Positions 23,244 to 35,831 of a stretch of 64,000 nucleotides of DNA are shown here, in pieces. Location of the stretch: assembly GCA_947034895.1 (NCBI GenBank), contig OX344765.1, positions 6,143,001 through 6,207,000 on the forward strand, given 5' to 3'. The first letter of the stretch is position 1, and each line of letters begins with the position of its first letter. The stretch comes from Rhytidiadelphus loreus. Lineage: Eukaryota > Streptophyta > Bryopsida > Hypnales > Hylocomiaceae. The position numbers and the translations under genes are program-made. The notes under the pieces were generated by a model. It searched no databases, was not told the origin of the DNA, and was given only the letters and a program-made list of their open reading frames with translations.

Positions 23244-26200
23244 CCGTCCTAGCTACGAAAGCACAGTGCATTGGACGCGTGTCTTAACAGATAGTCTTTG
23301 AAAACCTAAAAATGAAACGATATTTCATAGTTTCCGAAGAAATGGACGGCGCTTGCTTTTGGCAACAATGACAGCTATTTCGAGAAGTCTTAAGCGGTGG
23401 CACCATGTGCGCTTTTCCTTCACGTTTGTGGATGCCTCCTATATTGAAGGGGAGGCCGTCTCCGAAGATACACTAGAAGGCCCTTTTAGAAAACTCTGTT
23501 GCATAGCAGTTTATGAACCATTACTCTCTGGCGGCGTAGACTGTAGAAACGGCAGCTGTAGATGGGCATACTGACACGAGTGCAAACAAGAAGGATTTCC
23601 CTACGCAAAAATTTCATTGCATCGCAATTACCCCTAACAATGCAACAAGGAGGGCAGAATAAATTACAGAAACTTCTCTGCGCCGCACAGTTCTCTCAAA
23701 GTGAGTCTATTCTCCCGAGTTGTCCTCGAATGCTTCATTACGCTGCCAATGACTTCCTGTATTTAACTTTTGCTAATTCTGTCGTTGCTTCCTCTCCAGA
23801 ACTTGCGCTGGATATTTCTCTAGGAAAGAAGCAATGCAGTGTGGGAGATTTCAACTATGGCCGGGATGAGGAAACTACAAAAGCCGGCAATCCTCTTACA
23901 ATCCACAGAATACCGAAGTTCAAAGGGACATAGTTTTCCTCAGCAACCATTTCTTTGTAGTTTACAAACCAACTAGGCTATTGCTCTCAAACCACGACAG
24001 GTTAGTCACTTCTGAAGTTATTTCTTGAATTGCAAGCTGTTGCCATCACATTTTAAATGCTAGATATGATAGAAGATGTCAGTGTAGTCGCTTAATATCA
24101 TTGGCATGATGACAATTTGATTTGATTTGAACTCATTGATATTGTCTTTATCATGACCTGATTTTGTGTTCAAATTGTTGGGCACTCTTCTATTAGCACA
24201 AGTTACTAGAAATTCACAAATGAAATTATGTCTACATGTTTGGTAGCTTTCAATTTATGTTTTTCGCATTTTCTAAATGGTTCACCCTAAAACCGCACGT
24301 AGTTTCGTTGCCGTCGTCATTTTTTTCGCTTCATTGTGGGATTCGAATTCCAATGAATTGTATAAGAGCAGTTGGATTTACAGTTCCCGACAATTGAAAC
24401 TGCCATTTAGAAGTACGGCCTTCATCCTTGTAAGCAGAACCCACCAGAAATTTAACCATTAGCACAAATGAATAAATTTTTTTTTGTCATCATGGTAGTG
24501 ATTCTTCTAGATTTACTGAAAACTGTTCCATACTATTCTCGATAATGATGACCGTGCTTCACTGCACACTTCTATCTGTTGTTCCTCTGCTTTCAAGAAG
24601 CAATGGCCGAATGCACTTAGCTGCTTTGCTTCTAGATTTTCTTGTCATGAACATTTTTATATGGTAGAGGAAAAAACTGTAGGCCATACATTCCAAGAAC
24701 GGGCAGGGCTAGTTGTTATTTTGTACGCAGTAGTGGACTTCTTTTATTGTTTTTGGTACATTCAACACAGGCGCTGAAGTGTGGTGCTTCTGTATATGTA
24801 GCAAATGCTGTTGTTCATGCTTAAAAGTAGAAGCTTCACTCGATGACGTTGAAGAAGTATGAACTCCAATTTTACAATGTTTAATTAGGATAAGCATGTT
24901 CTGAAAATTTGGACTCTGCAAGCTATTTTTTGAATGTACTGCTGAATTACTTGGTCGCTTATAATAAGAACAAGTGCACGCCAGTGGGTAAGAATATTTA
25001 CCCCATTCATGTGCGTGCTTCTGCAAATCTTGCTCTCACATTTTTTTCAATGAATCCAAAGGTGTTCTCTCTTATGCACTGCTTACATGCTAGGGAAGTA
25101 GTGGGCACATACTTCAGTGTGTACAGTGACCTACTTCCATGCGTAAGTGTTGTACAGTAATTTAAAAACTTATTGTAATGCATTGAAATGAAACGGAAAC
25201 AGGAGGATGATGCATATGTTTTATACACATGTTCTGAAGTTTATTGTTCTCCACGTCGTTTCGGTTCTGAACTTGTCTGCTTCGTGCATTTTTCCCAAAT
25301 ACATTACTTATTCATTGATTGTAATGTATGAAATGCTTGTCCCTGTCTGCATGGTAAAAATATACATTTCTGTATACTTTTTCTGAATGCTTATTTGCAT
25401 TGCTTGTCGTAATTTCAGTGCTTGTTTTGAAATAATGTCGTCCTTGTGCAGAAGAAAATCCTGAGAGCTCTACAAGAAGTCGCCTACCATGTAGAAGCGA
25501 GCACAGAATTCAAAGAAACAGGTACTTCGTAACAGTATTGTTTGTCATCTATCGAGGAATTACTATTTTCGTTTTTCTTTGGGGATACAATAAATGAATA
25601 TTATTTTTTTTATCAAAAATAATATGGTACTGAAGTACGGAGTCCTGTCAGAGGCAAAAACGAAAAAGGAATGACTACAAACGTGGAGAAGAAGTGCTCG
25701 ATGTTGTGTTCCAATGGTTGATGAATTACATAGAAGTGAAGCATCAGAAGTTCACTTATAAGACTTGGACAATTGGAAGAGTTGCATTGGCCACTACGCA
25801 TGTAGCAAGAGAATGTGTAATTTGGTCTAGCACCAGGTGGTTTTGGCCCATTCGTTGGAGCCGCGTGCTGGAAGAGCCTTTTTGACTCTACATGTCACTT
25901 ATGTAGAGTCACAGGGCATCTATCTATTAGTATGGAAGGTCCTACACTAGTGCAAGCAATTGTATTATGAAAGTGTCATAGAACCGATAGATGTTTTTAG
26001 TGATCCTGGCGATAGACTTATAGCTATCAGAAGACATTTCCACTGCGGAAATAGTGTGTGTTGAAAATGAAGAAAAGGAAATGCATGTGCATTTCCTTTC
26101 TCCATATGTCGTTTCTTGAGACCACAGACGTGGTGACCCAGCTCTTCTGTAGACATGTTAGAAATGTCCAGTAATATGTGACAAGTCTCGAAGAAAGTAT

Positions 26201-27395
26201 AAGTGTCTACTGCATGTCCCGCTACCGTAGGATTGTCGTTTAATTTGGCAATTGACCGTGAGGGACTCAGAGTCTTCCATTGTCATCTTCAAATGAATTG
26301 GGCACTACCCATGTGAAAAACATTTATATTAATTTTCTACTCTCAGCTATTGTGTTGTACACTGTTCTTTGACACTAAATGAATGTCAATGTTGTGCACA
26401 GAGAATGGTGATGTGGTACAAGTGAAGAAGGCAGTGGAAGCGTCTGACGACTACCTTGCAGACTGTACATGGAAATCATTGAATTAACTGAAGTCTGAAG
26501 TATCTGTTAAGTATCTGTGAAAATCCTCCTTACAATACATTGTATGAACTGAGTATGTGCAGTAGAACTTCCTATTACCCCAAAGGTTTTGGTAACAGAG
26601 GTTGACATTGCAGGTGCGTCCTCTGGAATTTTGAAAAAAAGTTTTCATTGCATTGCAAGGTATCAACATATTGTCATATTCAACGGACTAACACATTTCA
26701 AAGTGAATCACATGGAGGAATACTATAGACACTGATGTGTAGTAGTATTGGCCAACAGTAGTAGCCATGTTTGAATTCCAGGACTTAGAATTCATGAATG
26801 ACATAGAATTTATGTATGTAATTGTTTTTTAAGGAATTAAGGCTTATAGGAGTGACCTTCAGATGTCATGCCACAAGTGGAATTCATTATGAGATCAGAA
26901 GTCATAGTATTTTGCATGTCAAGAAATACGAGAAGGACATAAATGTTTGATAGTTCACTGCCTATTTTTCAAAGAAAGGGTGCATTTCACTAGAAGATTA
27001 CAGAGGAGTCAAAGAACATGGATTATGGTAGTCTGTTTTCACAATAGAAAGTCTGTATGTCTTCGTTTCTGCTTCCGGAAGACGTCAGCTTGGAAATCAA
27101 TGAATTATGTAGCACTTGCATCTTCATCAGAAGCGATTGCATGATTTCTGAACTACAGAGGTAACTTCAAGTTCTGAAGTTACACATACTATTATAGAAG
27201 TTCAAGACGTCGTTAGTGTTCATTGGTGGCAGTAATAGTTTAAAGAAACTGATTTTATCATAAGCGTAGACATTGAAGAGTACTCACTTTTGAAAATGTT
27301 ATTTGTGAAGCAGGTACGTACAGTTATTGGATGTGTGGAACTTTAAGGGGGAAGTATAAGTTTTCTGGCATATATTACAGACGTTTACAGAGAAC
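23244..27395. promoter_or_regulatory. Divergent intergenic region of the CACTA element with CTGAAGT cluster
   Basis: This 4.1 kb lies between the start of the - strand accessory gene and the + strand transposase. The heptamer CTGAAGT, or its complement, occurs at 24012, 24774, 25111 (reverse), 25234, 25630, 26488, 26495 and 27174. Eight hits in about 3.3 kb is far above chance (about 0.4 expected for a random 7-mer on both strands). Accessory proteins of CACTA elements bind short repeated motifs, so these could be such sites; that is inference. Open frames at 23353-23933 (+) show no recognisable domain. Confidence 0.4.
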
Positions 27396-30084
27396 ATGAC
27401 TTCGACGACAAGATTGTCCGCAGCGTATCATATTGAACGTTCAATAGCATGTAGACAAGGATTATCAGAGTATATGTGCACATGCAAGCAGTGCAGAGGC
27501 GCCAGAGTTCGAAAGGTCAACACGGTTGCAAAACACCACAGAGTATACGGTAGAGATCCATTTCTACAATATCCAGTTCTAGTGAGCTCCACAGGAACCT
27601 GGAAGTCAATGTCCTCTAGTGTGACGTGCAGAAATTATTTTCTTTACATAGCTGAATGTTTGTTTCATAGGCACTTATAGGATAAGCAATCGAAGGCTAC
27701 AAGTGATTTCAAATGGACGTCAAAATTAACTGTACTTTAAATTACTGCAGATTGAGAGTGGACAGAGCGTTGGACTTCCTAGAGACGAAGATATGGAAGA
27801 AGGAGAAGACTACTTCTGTGGGGTGGAAGAAGATGGAAGAGGACCGCAGAATTTCATGTGGCCACATAGAACCAGTGTTGATGTGAATGCCGCGGTGCAG
27901 CATGCATATGCACGCGTTGATAACTTACATAGCGAGGTGCAAGAAGTACAACGCAACGAAGAGAATGAGGTGGAACAAGACTTGGATTTCCAAATGTATG
28001 GTCCTGCTTATGAGGAGTTGTTGAAGGAGTCCAACGAGGCAGTATATGAAGGTTGCAAATTGAATCGCCTGGAGGTTTCAATCATTCTAATTACGATGTG
28101 CAGTCTGTATTCCATTCCTTATACATTTGTAGACGAGTTATTGAAATTCCTGTCGCAAGATTTGCTTCCTAGATCGAATTGTCTACCTCGGACTTCTTAT
28201 GAGGCAAGGCGCATGGTCCTCAAGCTAGGGCTATCACATGAAGCCATTCATTGTTGTCCTGATGGACATGTATTGTTCCGAGGAGAGAAGGCAAACCTAG
28301 TAACGTGTCCCCATCCCAGTTGTGGCAAATCAAGGTACGTTGAGGGTTCAAGTACCATACCAGCAAAGGTATTAAAGTATTTTCCTATTATAGACCAACT
28401 GCGCCAAATGTTCCAGTGTCTCCATGTTGCAGAAATGATGAGTTTTCATGAAACGAACAAGTCTGAAGAGCCTTTCATGAAATCAGTTGTAGATGGGGAG
28501 CAGTGGAAGCATGTCAATGAAAAGTATCCAGATTTTGCTGCCATTCCTACGAACCTCTGCTTAGGTCTTGTAGGTGATGGAGTGAATCCTTATGGCAACC
28601 AATCCACTAAGCATAGTGTGTGGCCTTTCCTCATTGCAATTTACAATTTGCCTCCTTGGTTGACAAGTAAAACTTTTTTTTCTGAAACTAGTGCTCTTAA
28701 TACCCGGGCCACAAGCGTCGTCAACTGAAGTCATGGACATTTACTTGGAACCCTTAGTCGAAGATTTGTTGAAATTATGGGATGGAGTTCGGGCTATAGA
28801 TATGTCAAAACCAGTTGGGCAGAGGAGCTTCACTTTGCGGGCACTATTGATTTGGCTGGTTCACGACTTCCCAGCATATAGACTACTTTCTGGGCAGCAG
28901 ACGAAGGGATACAAAGGTTGTCCAGTGTGTGGAGAGGAAACCAGATCAGAGTATTCGAGCACCTTGCGAAAAATTATTTATCTTGGTGGTCGTCGATTTT
29001 TGGACTTGCAACATCCTTTCAGAAATGCTAGAAGAGCTTTTAATGGCAGAGCAGAGAGATCAAGACCTCCACAACGTCAAAGTGGTCAAGAAATATATGC
29101 CAACGGTGTAGAGTGGGAGCAGTTTATTATGGAAGGTGGAGTACATGACTCTAAGAATGACCCAGTCAAGAAGCATGGAGTTAAGCGTGTGAGCATTTTA
29201 TTTCAATTACCTTATTGGGCGGTGAGAGCATCTTCTCCATTTAGTCTGACTTTTTTTATGAGTTCTATCTTGTATCTTATAGCTATTTTGAAAGTATTTT
29301 TTTTATTCTGTATTCCTTATGAAGTGGGGTCATTGGCAGTGTATGTTGGTGGAAATTGTTGTGTGCTGTCGGTTGACTAAGGACTATAAGAACTGAAGGT
29401 CCTAATTTTATTTGGTTTGTTTATTTTTTTAAAGGAACGGAAGGACAAATGCATGGCTGATCATATTGAAATTTGTCATAGGATCTTCCATGCAGGCACA
29501 CATTGGATGTGATGCACTGTGAAAAAAATGTATGCGAAACTTTATTGAAGTTCATTCTTGGCGAAAATGATACACCTGCGGTACGGTTGGATCTGGAAGT
29601 TCGACAATTGCGACAACATTTGTGGGTTCGAGAGACTTTTCCTGGAAGCGAGAAGTTTGTTATGCTAGATGCGGAGTATGTGCTTTCAGAATGTGACAAA
29701 GCCACTTTCTTCCAAACATTGCGAGCGATGAAAATGCCAATTCGGTATGTTTCTAATATTCGACGAAGAATTGAGAAGGGCAAGCTCCGAGGGTTGAAGT
29801 CTCATGATTTTCATGTCATCATGCAACAAATTCTTCCAATTTGTGTACGAAACATTGAGAATCAGGAATTAGCGTCAGCCATTATCAAATTGAGTAGAGT
29901 GTTTCAAAGAGTTTGTGAGAAGGTAATCAACAAAGACTTGAAGTACCAACTCCTAGAAGATGTAGCGGAGACGATGGTATTGCTAGAGAAATAGCTTCCA
30001 CCATCAGCATTCACCATAATGATGCACTTGCCTTATCATATAGTCCAGGAATTGTTTATTTGCGGTCCAGTGCAAAATCGTTGG

Positions 30085-30089
30085 ATGTA
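30085..30089. repeat. 5-bp target-site duplication (ATGTA), left copy
   Basis: ATGTA lies immediately before the insertion and again at 34131-34135. Removing the insert and one copy restores an uninterrupted RWMYPYER codon series in the transposase, which fixes the boundaries to the base. Confidence 0.9.
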
Positions 30090-30429
30090 TGTGGGCGCTT
30101 AATTACCCACCCTTGGTAATTAATCGGACACAACCAGGTTCTAGGGGTTAACTAAATTCTAACCTAACGGGTGACTAAGCGTCAGTCCATTGTGCCTTCC
30201 AAGCAATGGATCTTCCTTATTAAGTTCCTAGTTTTCGCAGGTGACAATGGAGTTGCCCCCAATTGGCGAGGGAATAGTTCGGGCTAACCGTCCCCTAACG
30301 GCAGCCTATGCGAACTACCACCGAATCTTTCCTAATCTATGGGAATCTAAGGCTAATTGACCCTTCTTAAGACTGGGGAGGGATTTACCTAAGTCCCTTC
30401 TATGGTTTTCTGAGTTAATTGGATCTTTT

Positions 30430-30925
30430 CCTAATCTAAGTTATCTTTTTCCTTAATTTAATTTATCCTTTTTTTTTCTAATTTAATTTCTTAATTTAAT
30501 TCCTAATTTAATTTATCTTTTTTCCTAATTTAATTCCCTAATTTAATTGATCTAATTTATCTTCTACTTTAATCTTCTAATTTAATTTATCTTTTTTCCT
30601 AATTTAATTCCCTAATTTAATTGATCTAATTTATCTTCTAATTTAATCTTCTAATTTAATTTATCTTTTCTCCTAATTTAATCTTCTAATTTAATTTATC
30701 TTTATCTAATTTAATCTTCTAATTTAAGTTGTCTAATTTATCTCCTAATTTAATTTATCTTTTCTCCTAATTTAATCTTCTAATTTAATTTATCTTTTAT
30801 CTAATTTATCTCCTAATTTAAGTTGTCTAATTTACCTCCTAATTTAATTTATCTTTTCTCCTAATTTAATCTTCTAATTTAACTTATCTTTTATCTAATT
30901 TATCTCCTAATTTAAGTTGTCTAAC
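30430..30925. repeat. Degenerate low-complexity tandem tract (CCTAATTTAATTTATCTTTT)
   Basis: About 500 bases consist of variants of 'ctaatttaatttatctttt' with larger sub-blocks repeated at about 60-110 bp spacing, for example 'aatttaagttgtctaattt' three times between 30720 and 30920. Confidence 0.9.
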
Positions 30926-31118
30926 TTAGTTGCTTGTATGGTCAACTCCTATGTATGAAATGGGTTTGGATACTTCGAGTCCTATTTGATAAACTTCTAT
31001 GTCTAACTCAAGGCCCCCTAATCCCTATTTGCTAATCAAAATTATTCACTATCTTAGCAGAGTCTAACGTAAATTAGAAGGGGAAAAAAAGACACCGGGG
31101 ATTTGTTTAATGACTCAC

Positions 31119-31181
31119 CTGATCGTCGTTAGCATGTGCGGCATTCTCCTCCATACCTCCAGCCGCGTGCTCGTATTCCAT
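31119..31181 (-). other. Possible 21-codon first exon inside the insertion
   Basis: On the reverse strand an ATG opens 21 codons (MEYEHAAGGMEENAAHANDD...) and ends exactly at CAG|GTGAGT, a near-consensus donor. The length is short and no downstream exon is recognised, so this may be chance. Confidence 0.25.
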
Positions 31182-32140
31182 AGTCGACACGTATTTTGAC
31201 GTAGTAAAATGCCAACGGCTTAGTCCTCGGCGAAGTGGTACACCCTAAAGACCTTTAATGGTTCCTTCCTTCCTCCTTGTCTCTTCTTCTTTTCTTTCAA
31301 CACTATTCCTACCAACCCTTTAAATGAGACCTTACACCATATGACGCTAATCTAATGGAAGAATCATCTATTCCCTTACGTCGTCATTTCGGTGTCATCC
31401 TAATCTCCTTCCTAATGGTTGTAAGAAGCTTTTGAGATTTCCTACCTAATCCTATGACGCAACACTATTTATCGTCTCTCCCTTCTTCCCCTCCTATAAC
31501 TACCCCCTTCCTAATCTTGTCATCATTGTGTGAGGTGGCTTGTTGGTGAGGGACTTTGAGAGGTTGTGCAGGTTTGGATGCGTGGGATGGCAACTTCTCT
31601 TCCCCCCTTCTTCCTTTAGCCCTGAGTTGGCCTTTCGTTAGTCTTTCACTAGACCCCGGTTTCAATCTTAGTGTGATAAAACCCCCAAAAAAAGGTGTGG
31701 TGGGGCCCCGCAGGGCATCGTCCCGTAGTGCTGAATTTAGTTGAGGTGAGGATTTCTCCTCTCACCCCCCCCCCCTTTTGGACTCCCCGCCCAAGCTCCC
31801 TGGACTCCCCGACTCCCCAGCCCAAGCACCCTGGACTTCCCCGACCCCCCAGCCCGAACTCCTTGGACTCCCCAGCCCGAGCCCCCTGGACTCCCCGACT
31901 CCCCGCCCAAGCTCCCCCGATACTGTGCCAGTACTGTTGCCGGTACTGCGCCTGGCTGGCTGCCGGGCTGCCCCGGTACTGGTGCTGGTGGCTGGCCTGG
32001 CGCTGGTTTCTTTCTCCTTCCTAAATTCCTCCTCTCGGGTTCCCGTATGGGAACCCACTCAACTAAAAACTAAACTGGATATTACTTTTTGTGGTCAGGG
32101 TGAAACAAGGGTTGGACTAAAGGTGACGTTTTTGAGGGCA

Positions 32141-32436
32141 GAGCTTCGCCGTTAGGGGATGAACTGAGAGTTAACCCCGCTATCCTATGGGGGTTCTTCC
32201 GCCTTTTACCACCTAGGGGGTATCTTGGGAGCTAAACTTTAATCTTTCCCAAGAAGATCTTGGGAACTAAACTTTTGGAACTTAGACCTTCCTGGGTCCA
32301 AAGCTTCGCCGTAGAATCGGTTTTAACACCGACTTTAGGACTTGCCAAGGTTTGGGATTCAAAGCTCCGCCGTCTAGGACTCGTTTTAACACACTCTTTA
32401 GGACTCAAAGGGTCACAAGGTCAAAGCTTCGCCGTC
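32141..32436 (+). repeat. Four copies of an AGCTTCGCCGT motif
   Basis: AGCTTCGCCGT occurs at about 32142, 32302 and 32425, with one variant (AGCTCCGCCGT) at about 32363. Several copies follow 'tcaaa' or 'ccaaa', and 'gttttaacac' recurs between them. It reads like a decayed short tandem repeat. Confidence 0.75.
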
Positions 32437-35400
32437 CCCTGAAGGGTGGGGTCCACACAATCAAGGGAAAGGGTTACTAGGGTTAGATCTCCTTCTAAGG
32501 CACATGTACATGTAAGATAGTAACGTTAAGAGACTTTATGCACCAAAGGCCCCCCAAAGCGGCATCGCCAAGGTACGGTGGGGGGTTACTCTGGGGTTAG
32601 TGCACGACACAAGATAAACTTCACCAAAGACTCTTTAAATGGGACCAAAAGAAAGCCAAAGAAAACACACAAAGTACATACGTACGAGAAGAAGGACTCC
32701 AAGGACCTTTAAAAGCTGCAAATAGAACAACAACGAGAGCCAAAAGTGCTCCAAAAACACCGTAGAGGTTTTTTGGCCTAAACGCCAAAAATTCCGAGAT
32801 AACTTGGACCCACGGACCCAAAACAAGTATTGGGGGTGTTTTGGGAGAGAGAAGGGCCCCCTTTTATAGGTTTCCAAGGGCCCACTCCCCCCCTCGATGA
32901 GTAACCTCATCCATCCGGATTTTCATCCAACTTTGAGATTTTCACCTAATCTTGGGTTTTATGCTGGTCCTAGTTTCTAACTTTTGGAGTTTAGCTTGGA
33001 ATTGCAAATGGATTGCGCCAATGGCTTCAAAATACCATTTTTAGCCTAAGGGACTCCTTGCCCCCTATTTCTATCACAAAAACCCCCTCGGAAACTAGTG
33101 CCAAGTGGAGCCAATTAAAAGGGTAAAAACCTAACTTTTGGGGTTTACCTCTTTTGGCTCGGGTAACTAGCTAGGGTTGTTGGGGAGGCTCTAGGGAGTA
33201 AGAAAAGGCTCCTTGATGTCTTTGTTCCGACTTCGTATGCTCCCGGGACGCCGGTCAACCCCGCAAAGATCTTGCCGTAAATATTAATTGGGGGGATGTT
33301 GTCAGTTTCGGCTGCTTCCCGCTATTGGAACACCATGAATTTTGTCGGGGCGCGTTATTAACATAAAAGATGCTAGTCTAATTTTTAGTGAGATTTTACC
33401 GCGGCCTGGGTATTTTCTATGAATTTCCCAACGTGGCCTTTGGCGGTTGACCGCTCGGAAAAAGATCCTTTGGAGATCAGAAAAAACCGAGACTTTTTGG
33501 GGAACCTCTCATGGAGTCCTCCAAGCCGCGTGCCAAATCTTAGGCTATTCTGGCACACAGTTGGTGGCGAGGTGAAAACTGACTTCGGTTGAATCACCGG
33601 CAGTCAGGGAATCTTTCACATGTGAGGGAATCTTGGCGAATGGGTTTTGCCGTGGATGTCCCGACATGTTCCAGATCCGAGAACACCATCCGGCGGCTGT
33701 GGATTCCTCCATGCGGCCTGTCTGGGACAAGTGACACCTGCAAGCTAACAAATTGGATTCCTAATGTTTCGTCGGTGGAATGGGGAAACTAGAACCTATC
33801 TTTGGAGATTTACGTGGGGACCTCCCTTACTCTCCTAAGACTTAATTTAGCCTATCCTGGTCACATGCACTAGGTTCTGGGCTATTTGGGTAAGTTCCCC
33901 GTAGCCCTATTGTTTCCCACTAATTACGGTTTCTAACCTATATACAAGTGGGCTTTATGGGTAATCTAGGGGTGAAAGGCTATTTATGACCAAATGCTAT
34001 ACTGGTACGTGACATACCTATTTTGGTTCTACACTCTTTTTTGGGCTTTTTGTACTACTTTATGCCTTAATTTGTAATAAACTAAAAAAAAGAAAACAAT
34101 GAGTCCCAAGTGACGAATTTGGGGCTCACAATGTATCCATATGAGCGTTACTACAATGGACTAAAGAGTTATGTAAGGAACTTGGCTAAACCAAAAGGGA
34201 GCATGGCAGCAAGTCACGAGCTCGAGGAAGCAGCAGGGTACGTTACAGAGTACATGTCAAATTATACTTCTACATGTATGAGAGTTTGGGATTCTCAGGA
34301 AGACCCGACAATGACAGACGAAATATTGAAGGGACGGGGAATTCCGAGGATGCTGACTGAGGACCGAAGACAGCTATTTCACAATTTCGTGATTGACACT
34401 TCAGGATATTTTGAAGAACACCGCGAGTAAGTCCTCTGCTTTTCCTTTTGTCCGACTGTTCTTCTCAAGTGTGGAAAATGTTTGGAAAAAATGACAAACA
34501 CTGTTTTTTTTACGTGCAGGAGACAATACTATCAGTACTAAAAACTTGTATATATGTTTGCCTAATGTCTTCTGGAGCCCTAAATGAAAACTATAAATTA
34601 ATGTTAAAAATAAAATGCTTTGTACCGAAGCACATGGAACGTAGTATGCCGGTCCTGCAAATTGGGAGTGAAGTGAACAATATTTGAACGGAAGTGTGAG
34701 GATTAAGCGAAAGAATGTAATGCAGCTGCAGAAAAGAACGATAAGTTACTGTGCAAAATGCGGTGACGACCATATGAGTAAAGTCAGAATTGGAAAAATA
34801 GATTGTTATTATGCAAGAAGGCAAAGATAGGATTACAATAGAGAAGAATAAGTTGGAAAACAATTCTCCAAGTCTGTAGGAATTTTGACAGCATATTTCT
34901 GAAGTTCATACCCCATTTTTTTAAGAAGTACCTAATGCATTGTTGTTGAGTTTACAGACGATATAAGAATCTGAAGGAGGATCGAGATGAACAGAGGAGA
35001 ATTTGGCGTCGACAGCATCCACATAGAAAGGGTGGAAGAGGGGTCCCATTTCCGGAGAATTTATGTGTTCTTCCTTCGTTTGCGAATTGGTTAGAGGATG
35101 ATGTTCAGTTGGCATTGGCAAGTGGAGTAGAACTTTCAGACATTATAAAGGATGTTTCCATACCTCCCAAATTTGAGTGCAAAAAATTTCGTAGCATGTG
35201 GGCATTTGGTAGTCGATTTAGAGTGGCAAGTTATGAGAAAAGGTTGGGAACTCATGATAGTGGCATGGCAGCAACATTTACCAGACAGTGGCGTTCAAGT
35301 GCAAGAGACCAAAATCTTATTGAAGCAGATGTGGAGTATGTAGGCGAGTTAGAAGAGATAGTAGAACTAGACTATCGAACGTCATGTGTTGTAGTTTTTG

Positions 35401-35831
35401 TCTGCAGGTGGGTCCGAGCTAACTATCGAGGAGAAAATGCAACTATCAAGAAGGACAAGTGGGGTTTCACGCTCGCTAATTTTTGTAATTGTGAGGGATT
35501 CGGCAAAGAATCATTTGCCTTCCCGAAGCACTGTCAACAAATATTCTTTAGTGACACTCCAGAGTTGCCAGGTTGGAAAGTAGTTCTCCGAAGGGAGGTT
35601 CGAGGGAGGCGAGTGTATAATTTAATGGAGGAAAGCGAGAATCCGTTGTTGTTTGACAGAGGAAGGGATTGTGAGTATGAAGGTCTTCGTCCTCCTGACA
35701 TAATATCTGAGGACATGCATGACCGTGCCGTGACATCAAGAGAGCTACGAAGACAAGATATATTTCAAGAAGCAGCAGGGGAAGAAGAGTTCTTTGATCG
35801 TGATCTCGGAGAGTCTTCTCACTCAGAATGA

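Larger units (their letters stand above)
30090..34130. mobile_element. 4,041-bp TG...CA insertion nested in the CACTA transposase (solo LTR or non-autonomous element)
   Basis: The insert starts TGTGGGCGCTTAATTAC and ends GGGGCTCACA. The reverse complement of the end, TGTGAGCCCCAAATTC, matches the start at 14 of 21 positions. TG...CA termini with a 5-bp duplication fit integrase-type insertion, hence a long solo LTR or a large retrotransposon derivative (LARD). I find no second LTR copy and no gag, protease, reverse transcriptase or integrase. AATAAA lies near the right end (about 34073). Inside are a low-complexity AATTTAATT tract, a C-rich block (31765-31935), a repeated AGCTTCGCCGT motif and a possible short first exon on the reverse strand (31119-31181). 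The short imperfect inverted ends also allow an unknown DNA transposon. Confidence 0.75.
27396..35831 (+). pseudogene. CACTA transposase (tnp2/TNPD, Transposase_21 + DUF4218 + DUF4216), disrupted
   Basis: Exons are 27396-27581 (Transpos_assoc-like, 'CTCKQCRG'), 27751-29221, 29496-30089, 34131-34426 and 34958-35831. Introns are 27582-27750, 29222-29495 and 34427-34957, all GT..AG and phase-consistent. The second exon has the zinc-ribbon-like region, 'PAKVLKYFPI', 'PDFAAIPTNLCLGLVGDGVN' and 'NLPPWL', then 'LLIPGP' and 'GYKGCPVCGEET'. The third has 'LDVMHCEKNVCETLL' and 'GLKSHDFHVIMQQ' (DUF4218 side); the last has the DUF4216-type 'ELDYRTSCVVVFVCRWV'. The ATG follows a pyrimidine-rich AG and opens the first conserved domain. 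Defects: one extra T in the run at 28674-28681 shifts the frame between NLPPWL and LLIPGP; TAG at 29992-29994 replaces a codon in 'LEK*LPPS'; and a 4,041-bp insertion splits 'RWMYPYER'. The 3' exons remain open. Confidence 0.85.

Noticed and set aside
28663..28690. An intron (GT..AG) between NLPPWL and LLIPGP in the transposase
   Set aside because: It would be only about 25 bases, too short for plant splicing. A one-base expansion of the T run restores normal spacing more simply.
31695..32155. Proline/serine-rich frames in the C-rich block of the insertion
   Set aside because: Overlapping frames on both strands arise from a low-complexity C-rich stretch, with no domain.
30090..34130. The 4-kb insert as an ordinary intron of the transposase
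   Set aside because: It does not end in AG at the point where the frame resumes, and it is flanked by a 5-bp duplication with TG...CA ends.
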